Both the position numbers and the translations under genes were made by a program. A stretch of DNA of 28,890 nt from Roseivirga sp. UBA6061. Its GTDB lineage: Bacteria; Bacteroidota; Bacteroidia; Cytophagales; Cyclobacteriaceae. How positions within the stretch are numbered: the stretch's first letter is position 1; every line of letters begins with the position of its first letter. The stretch is from positions 21,900-50,789 of the forward strand of contig DIYF01000075.1 in assembly GCA_002427745.1 (NCBI GenBank), read 5' to 3'. The notes under the pieces are model-generated. The model ran no database searches and was not told the DNA's origin. It saw nothing but the letters and a program-made list of their open reading frames with translations. This document shows positions 9,140 through 17,018 of this stretch, piece by piece.

Positions 9140-9673
9140 CTAAAACTGATAATAGGGACTAATGAGCATATATACGGCTACTCCCGAAACGGACACATAC
9201 AACCAGATGGGGAAGGTATATTTCACCAGCTTCTTATGCTTTTCAAAGTCTTTGGTCCATGCGTGGTAGAAAGCCAGCAATACCAGTGGCACCACACTGA
9301 TGGACAATACAATGTGGGAGATCAGCAGCGTATAGTATACATACTTCAGGGCTCCATCGCCACCATAGGGGGTAGAATCAGCAGAGGCATGATAGGTGAC
9401 ATAGCACAACAGGAAAACAGCACCCAAAACGAGCGCGGTTGTATTCATTCGCTGGTGCATGGCCACATTCTTTTTCTTAATGGCCACCAGTGCCAGGATA
9501 AGACATAAAGCAGTAAGTGAATTCAGCACACCGATTACATGCGGCAGGTTATATACCCATTGACCCAGATCAAGCTTTTGGCGCATTCCCAATAGCATTG
9601 CTACCACCAAAGGGATAGCGATAGACAGGATTCTTATCCAGAGTAACGACTTCTTCGACTTCGCGATTTCCAT
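9140..9673 (-). CDS. DUF420 membrane protein (CtaM-like oxidase assembly factor)
   Basis: A 177-residue protein with about five transmembrane helices (roughly 12-28, 44-64, 78-96, 110-135 and 150-172). Conserved-looking histidines lie at membrane edges (LPHVIGVLN, NVAMHQRMN, CYVTYHAS, LISHIVLSI, AFYHAWT). This is the DUF420 pattern. The Firmicutes members, known as CtaM (YozB in Bacillus), are needed for active heme A-containing oxidases. By homology and position this protein probably takes part in maturation of the aa3 oxidase encoded just upstream. The gene follows the SCO-like gene with a 2-base gap, so the two are almost certainly cotranscribed. Family assignment is firm; the CtaM-like function is inferred. 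Confidence 0.85.
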   Translation of the reverse strand: MEIAKSKKSLLWIRILSIAIPLVVAMLLGMRQKLDLGQWVYNLPHVIGVLNSLTALCLILALVAIKKKNVAMHQRMNTTALVLGAVFLLCYVTYHASADSTPYGGDGALKYVYYTLLISHIVLSISVVPLVLLAFYHAWTKDFEKHKKLVKYTFPIWLYVSVSGVAVYMLISPYYQF

Positions 9674-9675
9674 AT

Positions 9676-10272
9676 TTATTGCAGCTCTTTGTTCGTTAAT
9701 AAAATACCCAACTCATCGATTAACCGGTCTGTTTCGGATCTTTCCATAATATTGAAGTATCCGCGAATTCTATCTTCAGAGTCAATCAACACTACCCGGT
9801 TATCGAGTTTGCTCATCACCAGGTCACAGTATTTCAAATCAGCCCAGGATGCTGAGTCAAGTTCATTGATGCGCCAGAAACCATCCATAAACTGAATGCG
9901 CTGGCTGTAGTCGGTAACATCCTTAGCACTCATACCGGCAGCATTCACAAATGAGGTCAGCACTACCTTTTCTTCATTATAAAACCTGTCCTGTATACGC
10001 TCAAGTTCTTCCAGTCTGGTTTTCAGGACGGGACCGTCCAGCCTTTCAAAATGCACGACCCTGTGCATAGCCACGGGCAGATTACCATTTTTGACATAAT
10101 ACTGTTCAGCAGATCTTTCAATGCAGGGCATATTGGTCAGTGTATCTCTCTTCACGCCTGCTTCATAGAAAACAGGGATATCTAACCTTGGCTCTGAGAA
10201 CAACTGGAAGAAGGCAATCAGAGCAATGGGAAAGCCTATAATGGCTGAGATGAAAACTACTTTCTTATTCAT
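9676..10272 (-). CDS. Degenerate SCO/SenC-family protein lacking copper ligands
   Basis: A 198-residue protein with an N-terminal signal anchor (residues 4-25) and a thioredoxin-like domain of SCO type outside the membrane. The family resemblance lies in HFERLDGP (where SCO proteins have FFFTxCxxxCP), in ELERIQDRFYNEEKVVLTSF, and in the C-terminal VVLIDSEDRIRGYF. True SCO proteins load the CuA site of oxidase subunit II through CxxxC and a distal histidine. Here the only cysteines are Cys50 and Cys149, neither in the motif position; the motif region reads RLDGPVLK, and the histidine position near KLDNRVVL is also lost. Copper transfer by the usual chemistry is therefore unlikely. Gene order (after coxD, before DUF420) is exactly that of the SCO gene in related clusters, so this is a diverged orthologue rather than a stray protein. 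It could act as a scaffold or redox-independent chaperone. Confidence 0.75.
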   Translation of the reverse strand: MNKKVVFISAIIGFPIALIAFFQLFSEPRLDIPVFYEAGVKRDTLTNMPCIERSAEQYYVKNGNLPVAMHRVVHFERLDGPVLKTRLEELERIQDRFYNEEKVVLTSFVNAAGMSAKDVTDYSQRIQFMDGFWRINELDSASWADLKYCDLVMSKLDNRVVLIDSEDRIRGYFNIMERSETDRLIDELGILLTNKELQ

Positions 10273-10290
10273 AACCTAAATGCTTAGATC

Positions 10291-10324
10291 AAAAAAAATC
10301 AGGTTAACTGGGTCAACCTGATTT
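10291..10324 (-). terminator. Intrinsic terminator after the cox operon
   Basis: On the minus strand, a 10-bp stem (AAATCAGGTT/AACCTGATTT, at 315-324 and 296-305 of the 10-kb block) with a 9-base loop is followed directly by eight T residues (complement of 10291-10298). This is a classical intrinsic terminator just after the subunit IV gene. It ends only 18 bases before the ATG of the SCO-like gene, so the downstream assembly genes must depend on readthrough or on a promoter inside or upstream of the hairpin. Confidence 0.85.
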
Positions 10325-10350
10325 CCTTATTCAATATTTCTTAGCTCGGG

Positions 10351-10725
10351 TCAGTGACCCGGATCGACTTGTTCAGTTCCTGCTCCTCCCTCAAAGTCAA
10401 CGACTCCTCGTGCATCTTTAATAGCAGCGCCTTCGAGGTTTACCAATGCCACGATCAGCCAGATGATGAAGATCATGGGGAGCACGATAGAGTACATCAG
10501 ACCTTTAATCTCATGACCTAAGTGCATGAATTCACTCACAATGTAGAATGCCTTTACAATTGTCAGCGTAACGAAGATCACACTTCTGAGCATTCCTGCA
10601 TCCATAGTGAATGCGAAAACATATTCTACCGCGGTGATCAGAAACATGTACAGGGCCACCTTCCAGATACCTAGTATCTTCTTTCTGTCAGCAGGTTGTA
10701 CTTGAATTGTAGTTGCTTGTTCCAT
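10351..10725 (-). CDS. Cytochrome c oxidase subunit IV
   Basis: A 124-residue protein with three transmembrane helices (about 20-39, 46-64 and 78-98) and the family segment AFYIVSEFMHLGHEIKGL, as in prokaryotic subunit IV proteins of the CyoD/CtaF type. It is a non-catalytic subunit that stabilises the oxidase, probably near subunit III. The C-terminal tail (after the third helix) is acidic and glycine-rich. It is the last gene before the terminator at 10291-10324. The stop codon lies in a 15-base palindrome (CGGGTCA-N-TGACCCG). The start lies 13 bases after the stop of the subunit III gene. Confidence 0.85.
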   Translation of the reverse strand: MEQATTIQVQPADRKKILGIWKVALYMFLITAVEYVFAFTMDAGMLRSVIFVTLTIVKAFYIVSEFMHLGHEIKGLMYSIVLPMIFIIWLIVALVNLEGAAIKDARGVVDFEGGAGTEQVDPGH

Positions 10726-10738
10726 AATTAAATATCTG

Positions 10739-11506
10739 TCAGATCAAGTAGAAAAATGTAAAAACGAATACCCAAACGAGGTCTACAAAGTGCCAGTAGA
10801 GTCCTGTTTTCTCAATCATTTCGTAGTGTCCTCTCTTTTCATACATGCCATTGGCTGCATTAAAGAAGATGATGATATTGATCACTACTCCTGAGAATAC
10901 GTGGAAACCGTGGAATCCTGTAATAAAGAAGAACAGGGCAGCGAAGGCTGGTGGTCCGTATTGGTTAAAGGTCAATCCAGCTCCGAAAATCTCGTAGTTC
11001 TCCTGCCAGCGACCATTTACTACCACATCGGCTACAGTAGCCGTATCAGTACCAGTGATAAAGTGTGACCACTCCCAGGCCTGGCAGCTCAGGAAACAGA
11101 TACCACCGATAATGGTCCAGAGCATCCATTTCACCACATTCTTCTTATCCATTCTATGACCAGCCTCCACAGCTAATACCATGGTAACACTACTCATGAT
11201 CAGGATGAAGGTCATCAGACCTACAAAGACCAGGGGAAGTTCAACTCCGTGGAAACCAGGAAAAGCCTCATAGACCTTTTCCGGAATAGGCCAGTATTCT
11301 GTTGAAAAAACGAAATCCGCAGGATCTCCATTATAGGCCGGAGCACTCCATCTTAAGAAAGCATAGGTGATCAACAGGCCTGAGAAGGTAAAAGCATCTG
11401 ACACCAGGAAAAACCACATCATGAGTTTTCCATAGCTGGCTTTGAATGGTGCCATTCCACCTCTCCATAAGCTTTTTTCGTTGCCGACTGTAGCAGTAGT
11501 AGCCAT
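10739..11506 (-). CDS. Cytochrome c oxidase subunit III
   Basis: A 255-residue membrane protein with five predicted helices. Diagnostic subunit III segments are GFHGFHVFSGVVIN (helix 4) and YWHFVDLVWVFVFTFFYLI (C-terminal helix), with an acidic/His pair (EAGHR) after helix 2. Subunit III contacts subunit I and protects the D-channel against loss of activity; it holds no cofactor. Mitochondrial-type subunit III has seven helices, so this is the shorter five-helix type. There is an insert between helices 3 and 4 (FITGTDTATVADVVVNGRW). It follows a second subunit III gene by 14 bases. The C-terminus has a typical YLI end. Family assignment is firm. Confidence 0.9.
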   Translation of the reverse strand: MATTATVGNEKSLWRGGMAPFKASYGKLMMWFFLVSDAFTFSGLLITYAFLRWSAPAYNGDPADFVFSTEYWPIPEKVYEAFPGFHGVELPLVFVGLMTFILIMSSVTMVLAVEAGHRMDKKNVVKWMLWTIIGGICFLSCQAWEWSHFITGTDTATVADVVVNGRWQENYEIFGAGLTFNQYGPPAFAALFFFITGFHGFHVFSGVVINIIIFFNAANGMYEKRGHYEMIEKTGLYWHFVDLVWVFVFTFFYLI

Positions 11507-11520
11507 AGATTAGGTTCTAA

Positions 11521-12108
11521 TTAATGATTCAATAATAAAAATATATACAAGTATACCCAAAGTCCTCCGAGAAAGTGCCAGAACGTAGTACACATTTCCA
11601 TGTTCAACATGTTTCTGGAATGCACTTTATACTTGAAAGACGCAATTAATATATACAACAGGTAAATAACCCCACCCACCAGGTGAAGTGCATGAACCCC
11701 TGTAATTACATAAAGGAATGAGGGAGCTACATTGCCACCCACAAAGTGATTTCCTGCAGCCACCAAATCTCCCCAGGCTATCCACTGCCCGGCAAGAAAA
11801 CCAAAGCCCAGAAGCGTGGCAATCAATACCATGGGCTTCAATTGCTTCATGTTGTCTTTCTTAGCAGCTCTGAAAGCCAAATGGAGAAAGACACTACTCA
11901 GGGCAATGATAGCCGTATTGATCAGAAACTGCTGAGGTAACTCATAAATAAGCCACTCACCCTGCGCCTGACGCACAATATGTGCAGAAGTAAAGGCTGC
12001 AAAAATCATGACCACTGTGACCATAAAGAGCCACAGCGCAAATTTCTTGGGGTGCATTGATAAAGGCCCCTCTGGTACGCGATCTACTAATTGAAAATTC
12101 TCCGCCAT
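11521..12108 (-). CDS. Cytochrome c oxidase subunit III-like protein (second copy)
   Basis: A 195-residue protein with five helices and the subunit III segments GVHALHLVGGVIYL and FWHFLGGLWVYLYIFLLL. It is shorter and diverged from its neighbour at 10739-11506, so this is an old paralogue pair, not a recent duplication. Two adjacent subunit III-family genes are common in Bacteroidota oxidase clusters; whether both are in one complex cannot be told here. The frame also allows GTG at 12111, but ATG at 12108 is preferred because it forms a TGATG stop/start overlap with ctaB, a sign of coupling. Confidence 0.85.
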   Translation of the reverse strand: MAENFQLVDRVPEGPLSMHPKKFALWLFMVTVVMIFAAFTSAHIVRQAQGEWLIYELPQQFLINTAIIALSSVFLHLAFRAAKKDNMKQLKPMVLIATLLGFGFLAGQWIAWGDLVAAGNHFVGGNVAPSFLYVITGVHALHLVGGVIYLLYILIASFKYKVHSRNMLNMEMCTTFWHFLGGLWVYLYIFLLLNH

Positions 12109-13010
12109 CACTTCACCATATCAAGTAAATACGCAATCTGCACAATCGGCAGGTACAGGAAAGAACCAAACATAATCTGCAAGGCAGACTTGTGAGACTG
12201 GTCTTTCATAAGTTTGATAGTAGATGCCAGAAACAGCACACCACAAACCGTTACCACTATCGCTGATGTTTGCCCTGTCAGGTTAAAGATCATAGGAAGT
12301 AACCCCATAGGAATCAGAAACAGTGTATAAATCATAATCTGAAAAGCGGTCTTCATGTCCTTCTCTCCTTTAACCGGCAGAAGTTTGAAACCTGCTTTCT
12401 TATAATCTTCATCAGCAACCCAGGCAATGGCCCAGAAATGAGGGAACTGCCATATAAACTGAATACCAAAGATGATCATTGCTGCGTGGTTAATATCTCC
12501 TGTGGCAGCCGTCCAGCCCAAAAGAGGAGGTAAAGCGCCAGGGATAGCTCCCACAAATACAGCAATGGGTCCTACTCTTTTCAGAGGAGTGTAGACAAAA
12601 CTGTAGAGAATCATAGACAACACGGCCAGACTGGTCGTCAGCATGTTAGTCCATTGAAAAATGAGAAAGATGCCGGCAAAGCCTACAATTGTAGCAAACC
12701 ACAACGACTCAGAAGCCGTCAGTCTGTCTGTAGGCAAAGGCCTCGACTTGGTACGCTTCATCAGCTTATCATAGTCTTTCTCCAATACCTGATTGAAAGC
12801 ACATGAACCACCGGAGATCAGCCAGCCGCCCAGAAAGAGCATCATCAGCTGTGTCCAGTTAACATTTCCTCCCATACCCAATGCATACCCAAAGGCACAA
12901 GACAAGGCCACTGTAAAAGACAGTCGCATCTTCATCAGTTCCATGAAGGTTCTCACTTTATGTACTAAAGCGAGGGGTGCATTAATATTTGTAGCGTTTC
13001 CAGAAATCAT
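12108..13010 (-). CDS. ctaB: Protoheme IX farnesyltransferase (heme O synthase)
   Basis: A 300-residue UbiA-superfamily prenyltransferase of the inner membrane. It adds a farnesyl group to heme b to give heme o, the precursor of heme a in CoxA. The catalytic aspartate-rich region reads NQVLEKDYDKLMKRTKSRP (Asn73, Asp79, Asp81, Arg86, Arg90), which binds Mg-diphosphate and is a hallmark of CtaB. A second motif, ADEDYKKAGFKLLPV, lies near residue 200. About nine helices are visible. The start overlaps the ctaA stop by 4 bases (ATGA) and the stop overlaps the next gene by one base. Length and motifs are complete. Confidence 0.95.
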   Translation of the reverse strand: MISGNATNINAPLALVHKVRTFMELMKMRLSFTVALSCAFGYALGMGGNVNWTQLMMLFLGGWLISGGSCAFNQVLEKDYDKLMKRTKSRPLPTDRLTASESLWFATIVGFAGIFLIFQWTNMLTTSLAVLSMILYSFVYTPLKRVGPIAVFVGAIPGALPPLLGWTAATGDINHAAMIIFGIQFIWQFPHFWAIAWVADEDYKKAGFKLLPVKGEKDMKTAFQIMIYTLFLIPMGLLPMIFNLTGQTSAIVVTVCGVLFLASTIKLMKDQSHKSALQIMFGSFLYLPIVQIAYLLDMVK

Positions 13011-14083
13011 CGAGCTATACTCAATCCTTCGTTTTTATTTCTTATCAGTAGCAATAAATAGTATTGCAAACCGGTAATCATCGTTCCTAATAACAAGTGT
13101 AATGGTTGTATAAATGCAGGTACACCAAAGTAGGCCATCACTGCGCCACTGACTGCCTCTACTACCACAATCAGGAGAAGAAAACCCGATGCGCGTTTAA
13201 GCAACAGCTGCCCTTCATTTTTGATATAGAGTAATCGTGCGAGGTAAATATGAATCGCCAGAAGCAGGATGGAATACGAACGGTGAATCTTAAACCTGAT
13301 GCCCAGATTCTCTATCCACTCTGTCCGCGCTATCTGTTCGGCAATTACATCAATGGCTTCTCTTACCTGAGTACCCAGTACAATCTGTACCAGCGTGGCC
13401 ACCATACAGATCACGATCACCACCGCGAGCTTTCCGGCACCCTCCACTTTCAGGCTTAATACCGATCTCTTGGATCTGTAATAAACGTAGATAAGCAAGC
13501 AGACAATTAGCAAGGCCAGTAGCATATGTACCGTGATCATCCACTGCAGCAAGTTGGTACTTACCACAATAGAGCCGATCCAGCCCTGAAAGCCAACCAA
13601 AACAAATGCAAGAAATGAAAGAACAACGATCGTTTTATCCGTTTTCCAGTACCTGACCGACAGCACAAACGTTCCGAAGATCAGAATACCGATAATCGCC
13701 CCGATCAGACGATTTACGTATTCAGTCCAGGTTTTTACCACATTGAAATCTTCTTCCACCAGGATGGAGGGATCATTCTGAATCTGGTAAGCTTCCTCTT
13801 CAAACCCTAGAGCGAGGAGGTACCTGACAAACTTTTCATTCTTCTCAGCCCTCTGCTGAGCGTATACTTCTTTGTAATCTGAGGAAAGCTGACTTACCTC
13901 TGTCGGAGGAACCCAGTTCCCGAAGCATTTGGGCCAGTCAGGACATCCCATTCCTGACCCGGTGCTTCTGACTATGCCGCCTACCAGTATTAAGAGGTAA
14001 ACCGCGATAATCGTGACGGCACTAAACCGTCTGAAGAGCCTGCCGTTAGTGACTGTCGTGCTCGATGTACTCTCCTGTTTCAT
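13007..14083 (-). CDS. ctaA: Heme A synthase (COX15/CtaA family)
   Basis: A 358-residue membrane protein with about eight helices that oxidises the C8 methyl group of heme o to a formyl group, giving heme a. Visible family marks are the first helix and GGIVRSTGSGMGCPDWPKC (Cys47 and Cys53), the conserved VNRLIGAIIG helix start, and histidines in membrane context (TVHMLLAL, KIHRSYSILLLAIH, IQPLHLLLG) that would hold the two hemes. The extracytoplasmic loop contains the EEAYQIQNDPS region rather than a second Cys pair. The ATG at 14083 lies 38 bases inside coxA; there is no later usable start before the first helix, so the overlap seems real. The stop overlaps ctaB by 4 bases. Confidence 0.93.
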   Translation of the reverse strand: MKQESTSSTTVTNGRLFRRFSAVTIIAVYLLILVGGIVRSTGSGMGCPDWPKCFGNWVPPTEVSQLSSDYKEVYAQQRAEKNEKFVRYLLALGFEEEAYQIQNDPSILVEEDFNVVKTWTEYVNRLIGAIIGILIFGTFVLSVRYWKTDKTIVVLSFLAFVLVGFQGWIGSIVVSTNLLQWMITVHMLLALLIVCLLIYVYYRSKRSVLSLKVEGAGKLAVVIVICMVATLVQIVLGTQVREAIDVIAEQIARTEWIENLGIRFKIHRSYSILLLAIHIYLARLLYIKNEGQLLLKRASGFLLLIVVVEAVSGAVMAYFGVPAFIQPLHLLLGTMITGLQYYLLLLIRNKNEGLSIAR

Positions 14084-15938
14084 CCACTACTATTTCATCT
14101 ATCTCACCTTCCAGCTCGATTAAATCATTCTCATGTGGAAGATTAGAATCCATCGTCTGAGAGTAAGGAACAGTTTGTGGAATGAAGTCTTCCTCTGCAC
14201 CTGGCTTACTGTAGTCGTAAGGCCATCTGTAAACAGCAGGAATCTCACCAGGCCAGTTTCCGTGACCAGGATTGATAGGTGTTGTCCACTCAAGTGTATT
14301 CGATCTCCATGGGTTAGCAGGTGCTTTTCTTCCTCTGAACATGCTGTAGAAGAAGTTGAACACGAAGATGAACTGAGCAAACAGCGTCACAATAGCCGCC
14401 ACACTAATGAATGCGTTCAGATCAGTAAAGCCACTGAAAGCATCAAAGTTGGTGAACGAGTAGTATCTTCTTGGGAAACCTGCAATACCGATGTAGTGCA
14501 TTGGGAAGAACACCAGGTATACACCTACAAATGTGAACCAGAAGTGGATATACCCCAGCTTGGAGTCCATCATACGGCCAAACATTTTAGGGAACCAGTG
14601 GTATACCCCTGCCACCATTCCGAAGAATGAGGCCGATCCCATTACCAGGTGGAAGTGAGCCACTACGAAATAAGTATCGTGCAGCTGAATATCGATGGCT
14701 GAGTTACCCAGCGCGATACCCGTAATACCTCCTGATATGAATACTGATACCAGACCAATTGAGAACAGCATGGCCGGTGTAAATACGATGTTACCCCTCC
14801 ACAGTGTAGTGAGGTAGTTAAATACTTTTACTGCTGACGGAATCGCAATGATCAGCGTCAGGAACATAAAGATAGAACCGAGGAAAGGGTTCAGACCTGA
14901 TACAAACATGTGGTGTGCCCATACTACAAAAGACAGTACAGTAATACCCATCATGGAGATGATCATGGCCTTGTAACCAAAGATCGGCTTTCTTGAATTC
15001 GTTGCGATAATCTCTGAAGTAATACCTAATGCAGGCAGCAGTACGATATATACCTCAGGGTGACCCAGGAACCAGAACAAGTGCTGGTACAGGATTGGGC
15101 TACCTCCTACGTTAGGCAGGGCTTCGCCTCCAATGTAGATTTCAGACAGGTAGAAACTCGTTCCGAAACTACGGTCAAATACCAATAACAGAGCGGCAGC
15201 AAAAAGAACAGGGAATGACAGAATACCAATGATGGCTGTCAGGAAGAAAGCCCAGATCGTCAAAGGCAGCTTTGACATAGACATTCCTTTAGTTCTGAGG
15301 TTGATAATGGTAGTTACATAGTTGATACCTCCCAACAATGAGGATACAATAAAGAATACCATAGCCACCAGCCACATGGTCATACCCAGACCGGAGCCCG
15401 GCATTGCCTGCGGCAGTGCACTCAGCGGAGGATAAACCACCCATCCACCGGAGGCCGGCCCTGTTTCCAGGAAAAGCGAAATGAACATTACTACTCCTGA
15501 CAGGAAGAAGAACCAGTAAGAGAGCATATTCATAAAGCCTGAAGCCATATCTCTGGCACCAATCTGCAACGGAATCAGGAAGTTTGAGAAAGTACCACTC
15601 AGACCAGCTGTCAATACAAAGAATACCATGATGGTACCGTGCATTGTTACCAGTGCCAGGTAGAACTCAGGATCCAGTTTGCCACTGGCATCGATCCATT
15701 TTCCTAACAGAGGCTGTAACCAACCGAGGTCTGCATCAGGGAAACCGAGTTGCAAACGGAAGATTGATGACATAGCTCCCCCTATAATCGCCCAAAACAT
15801 ACCGGTCAGCAGGAACTGCTTCGCGATCATTTTGTGATCTGTAGAGAAGATATACTTGGTTATGAACGTTTCGTGGTGATGCTCATGATCATGGCTATGA
15901 TCATCATGTGCATCTATCTGAACTGCTGCTGTTGCCAT
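14046..15938 (-). CDS. coxA: Cytochrome c oxidase subunit I (aa3-type)
   Basis: A 630-residue catalytic subunit with heme a, heme a3 and CuB. Ligands can be read directly: His100 (MHGTIMVFF) and His430 for heme a, His428 for heme a3 (VAHFHLVMG), and His293 (GHPEVY, with Tyr297 for the His-Tyr crosslink), His342 and His343 (WAHHMF) for CuB. The E295 of GHPEVY and the GARDMASGFMNMLSYW segment (Asp130, Asn137) mark an A-family enzyme with D- and K-type proton channels. The N-terminus is histidine-rich (DAHDDHSHDHEHHH, residues 9-22). A 90-residue C-terminal tail is acidic and ends in EYIEHDSH. It lies 24 bases after coxB and overlaps ctaA by 38 bases, so the end of the tail is read in two frames. 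Confidence 0.97.
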   Translation of the reverse strand: MATAAVQIDAHDDHSHDHEHHHETFITKYIFSTDHKMIAKQFLLTGMFWAIIGGAMSSIFRLQLGFPDADLGWLQPLLGKWIDASGKLDPEFYLALVTMHGTIMVFFVLTAGLSGTFSNFLIPLQIGARDMASGFMNMLSYWFFFLSGVVMFISLFLETGPASGGWVVYPPLSALPQAMPGSGLGMTMWLVAMVFFIVSSLLGGINYVTTIINLRTKGMSMSKLPLTIWAFFLTAIIGILSFPVLFAAALLLVFDRSFGTSFYLSEIYIGGEALPNVGGSPILYQHLFWFLGHPEVYIVLLPALGITSEIIATNSRKPIFGYKAMIISMMGITVLSFVVWAHHMFVSGLNPFLGSIFMFLTLIIAIPSAVKVFNYLTTLWRGNIVFTPAMLFSIGLVSVFISGGITGIALGNSAIDIQLHDTYFVVAHFHLVMGSASFFGMVAGVYHWFPKMFGRMMDSKLGYIHFWFTFVGVYLVFFPMHYIGIAGFPRRYYSFTNFDAFSGFTDLNAFISVAAIVTLFAQFIFVFNFFYSMFRGRKAPANPWRSNTLEWTTPINPGHGNWPGEIPAVYRWPYDYSKPGAEEDFIPQTVPYSQTMDSNLPHENDLIELEGEIDEIVVDETGEYIEHDSH

Positions 15939-15962
15939 GTTTCTCTTTCTTTGTTGGTATTA

Positions 15963-16997
15963 TTATTCGTTAATGCCAGCGGTAACCACTGCCAGTTCTT
16001 TCAAATTATCGGGTACAGCAGACATGTACTCAGGGTTTTTAGACAACCATGACTTTTGCTCTGCTTTCCATTTTGCGTACTCGGCTGGTTCCAGCACTTT
16101 CACTACTTTTCTCATAGAGAAGTGACCACCACCGCAAATCTCAGTACATGCCAGCTCGTACTCAAAATCAGGATCACCCAATTCCTCTTTCATCTCGGCT
16201 GTACTCTTGGTAGCTGTAAACTTAAACTGAGTCGGCATACCGGGTACGGCATCCATCTTCACTCTGAAGTGTGGAATAAACACACTGTGCAATACATCAC
16301 GTGCTCTGATCTTCAACACCACTTCCTGACCTTTAGGAACAACAAGGTCACGGTACTGGAAATCGTCAAAACCTGCACGGTCAGTAAAATCCTGTCCGAG
16401 GTTATTGGTACCATCGATGAGTCTGTAGTCATGATCTCCCAGATCATTGTCCATACCACCGTAGCGGATTACCCAGGCAAACTGATGACCGAACACTTCG
16501 ATCTGCTCAGCATCATCCGAAGCTTCGCTCATGATGTCTGACCAGGCCATCCATCCTGAGATTACCAGCCAGGTAAGTACAATAGCAGGAACACCAGTCC
16601 ACAATAATTCGAGCTTGTGGTTTTCAGGGTAGAAAAGTGCTTTTTGATCCTCTTTGTATCTGTATTTCCAGCCAAAGTAGAACAACAGGATGTGTGTGAT
16701 GATGAAAACAATTCCGGTGATGTACATCGTTCTCCAGAACAGTTTATCAGTCAACTCACCATGCTCTGAAGCTACCGGTGGATCGTAAAGGTCGAAATAG
16801 GTAACTGAATACCAGATCATCAAGCCAAAACCTACAATCAGGAATGCCATCATAAGCATACCATTAACATTGTTGCTGGCTGTGGTTCTCTTATCGTAAG
16901 TTCCTTTTACAACGTTGACCAATCGGCTAATCCTAAAGATCAACAAAAGGATCGCCAGAATCAGAAATACCGCTAATAACAAATAAAACCCGAACAT
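15963..16997 (-). CDS. coxB: Cytochrome c oxidase subunit II (CuA)
   Basis: A 344-residue protein that accepts electrons at a binuclear CuA site and passes them to heme a. The CuA ligands are all present: a histidine in DVLHSVFIPHF and Cys284, Glu286, Cys288, His292 and Met295 in CTEICGGGHFSM. There is no fused cytochrome c domain, so electrons come from ActA/ActE or a separate carrier. Four helices can be seen before the cupredoxin domain (about 3-24, 43-68, 88-112 and 130-155), against two in the usual subunit II; the first two form an N-terminal extension. It follows actF by 21 bases and has an AGGAG sequence close to its ATG, unusual in this window. Confidence 0.95.
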   Translation of the reverse strand: MFGFYLLLAVFLILAILLLIFRISRLVNVVKGTYDKRTTASNNVNGMLMMAFLIVGFGLMIWYSVTYFDLYDPPVASEHGELTDKLFWRTMYITGIVFIITHILLFYFGWKYRYKEDQKALFYPENHKLELLWTGVPAIVLTWLVISGWMAWSDIMSEASDDAEQIEVFGHQFAWVIRYGGMDNDLGDHDYRLIDGTNNLGQDFTDRAGFDDFQYRDLVVPKGQEVVLKIRARDVLHSVFIPHFRVKMDAVPGMPTQFKFTATKSTAEMKEELGDPDFEYELACTEICGGGHFSMRKVVKVLEPAEYAKWKAEQKSWLSKNPEYMSAVPDNLKELAVVTAGINE

Positions 16998-17018
16998 ATC
17001 TCCTAGTTAGATTCCTTT

